Source: Campylobacterales bacterium (GTDB lineage Bacteria; Campylobacterota; Campylobacteria; Campylobacterales; QNZT01). From it: a DNA stretch of 6,403 nucleotides. The notes beneath the pieces are model-generated. The model made no database searches. It worked only from the letters and a program-made list of their open reading frames with translations, and was not told the DNA's origin. The stretch's first letter is position 1. Every line of letters begins with the position of its first letter. The stretch is taken from assembly GCA_027081495.1 (NCBI GenBank), contig JALWKJ010000057.1, positions 1 through 6,403 of the forward strand. The letters are read 5' to 3'. The translations under genes and the position numbers were made by a program. Shown one piece after another: positions 6,319-6,403 of this stretch.

Positions 6319-6403
6319 GAACGCTCTTTAAAGCTCCGCCTTTTATAAATACGCCGTTAAATATTTTACTTCTTCCTCTATCTTTTACAACGATTTTATA
6401 ACT
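6305..6403 (-). CDS. 3' end of an unrecognised gene, cut by the window edge
   Basis: The final 32 codons and a TAA (6305-6307) are open to the right edge on the same strand as mqnC, 39 bases upstream of it. The visible residues include VVKDRGRSKI, then FNGVFIKGGA, ending in SVLAEF. I do not recognise the family. The composition (basic, mixed beta-like, no membrane segment) looks like a soluble coding tail. In H. pylori the gene before mqnC is, from memory, the outer-membrane assembly factor BamA; this tail does not look like a BamA C-terminal strand. Coding status rests on strand, spacing and a plausible sequence. Confidence 0.6.
   Translation of the reverse strand, partial: SYKIVVKDRGRSKIFNGVFIKGGALKSVLAEF

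Noticed and set aside
6074..6331. 85-residue + strand ORF over the mqnC start
   Set aside because: It is antisense to the radical SAM cysteine region and the mqnC promoter; nothing supports it as a gene.
1..6403. CRISPR array, tRNA/rRNA genes, insertion sequence or transposase
   Set aside because: No regularly spaced repeats, no tRNA cloverleaf or rRNA-like stretch, and no transposase motif or terminal inverted repeats were seen on either strand.

Overview
This is an AT-rich stretch of bacterial chromosome that looks like Campylobacterota (the former Epsilonproteobacteria, for example a Sulfurimonas- or Sulfurovum-like organism). The evidence is a menaquinone-by-futalosine enzyme (MqnC), a short (608-residue) RecG, a periplasmic M16-family protein directly downstream of mqnC, and tight gene packing with overlapping stops and starts. 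From memory, Helicobacter pylori has the same mqnC-M16 adjacency (HP0656-HP0657). No species can be named from the sequence alone.

Layout. On the + strand, positions 11-1414 encode a CLC-family chloride channel/transporter. It is convergent with everything else, and only 6 bases separate its stop from the next gene's stop. On the - strand, reading right to left: the last 32 codons of an unrecognised gene (6305-6403); a promoter; then a coupled run of mqnC (5204-6265), a secreted non-catalytic M16 peptidase homologue (3925-5211) and recG (2102-3928). MqnC and M16 overlap by 8 bases, and M16 and recG by 4. Between recG and the CLC gene lies a roughly 700-base accessory pocket. It holds a frameshifted CopG-type antitoxin remnant that overlaps the recG tail, a possible tiny one-helix membrane ORF with no standard start codon, and an intact RelB/DinJ-type antitoxin with its own promoter and no toxin gene beside it.

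How the genes fit together. MqnC makes a menaquinone precursor in the cytoplasm. The M16 homologue is exported and probably works with a catalytic M16 partner encoded elsewhere. RecG remodels stalled replication forks. These three share an operon but no obvious pathway. The pocket between recG and clc is best read as the eroded remains of one or two toxin-antitoxin acquisitions.

No complete novel system is evident. The most interesting points are the decayed and orphan antitoxins side by side, the complete loss of the zinc site in the M16 protein, the loss of the internal proton glutamate in the CLC protein, and a repeat-rich candidate operator in front of the orphan antitoxin.
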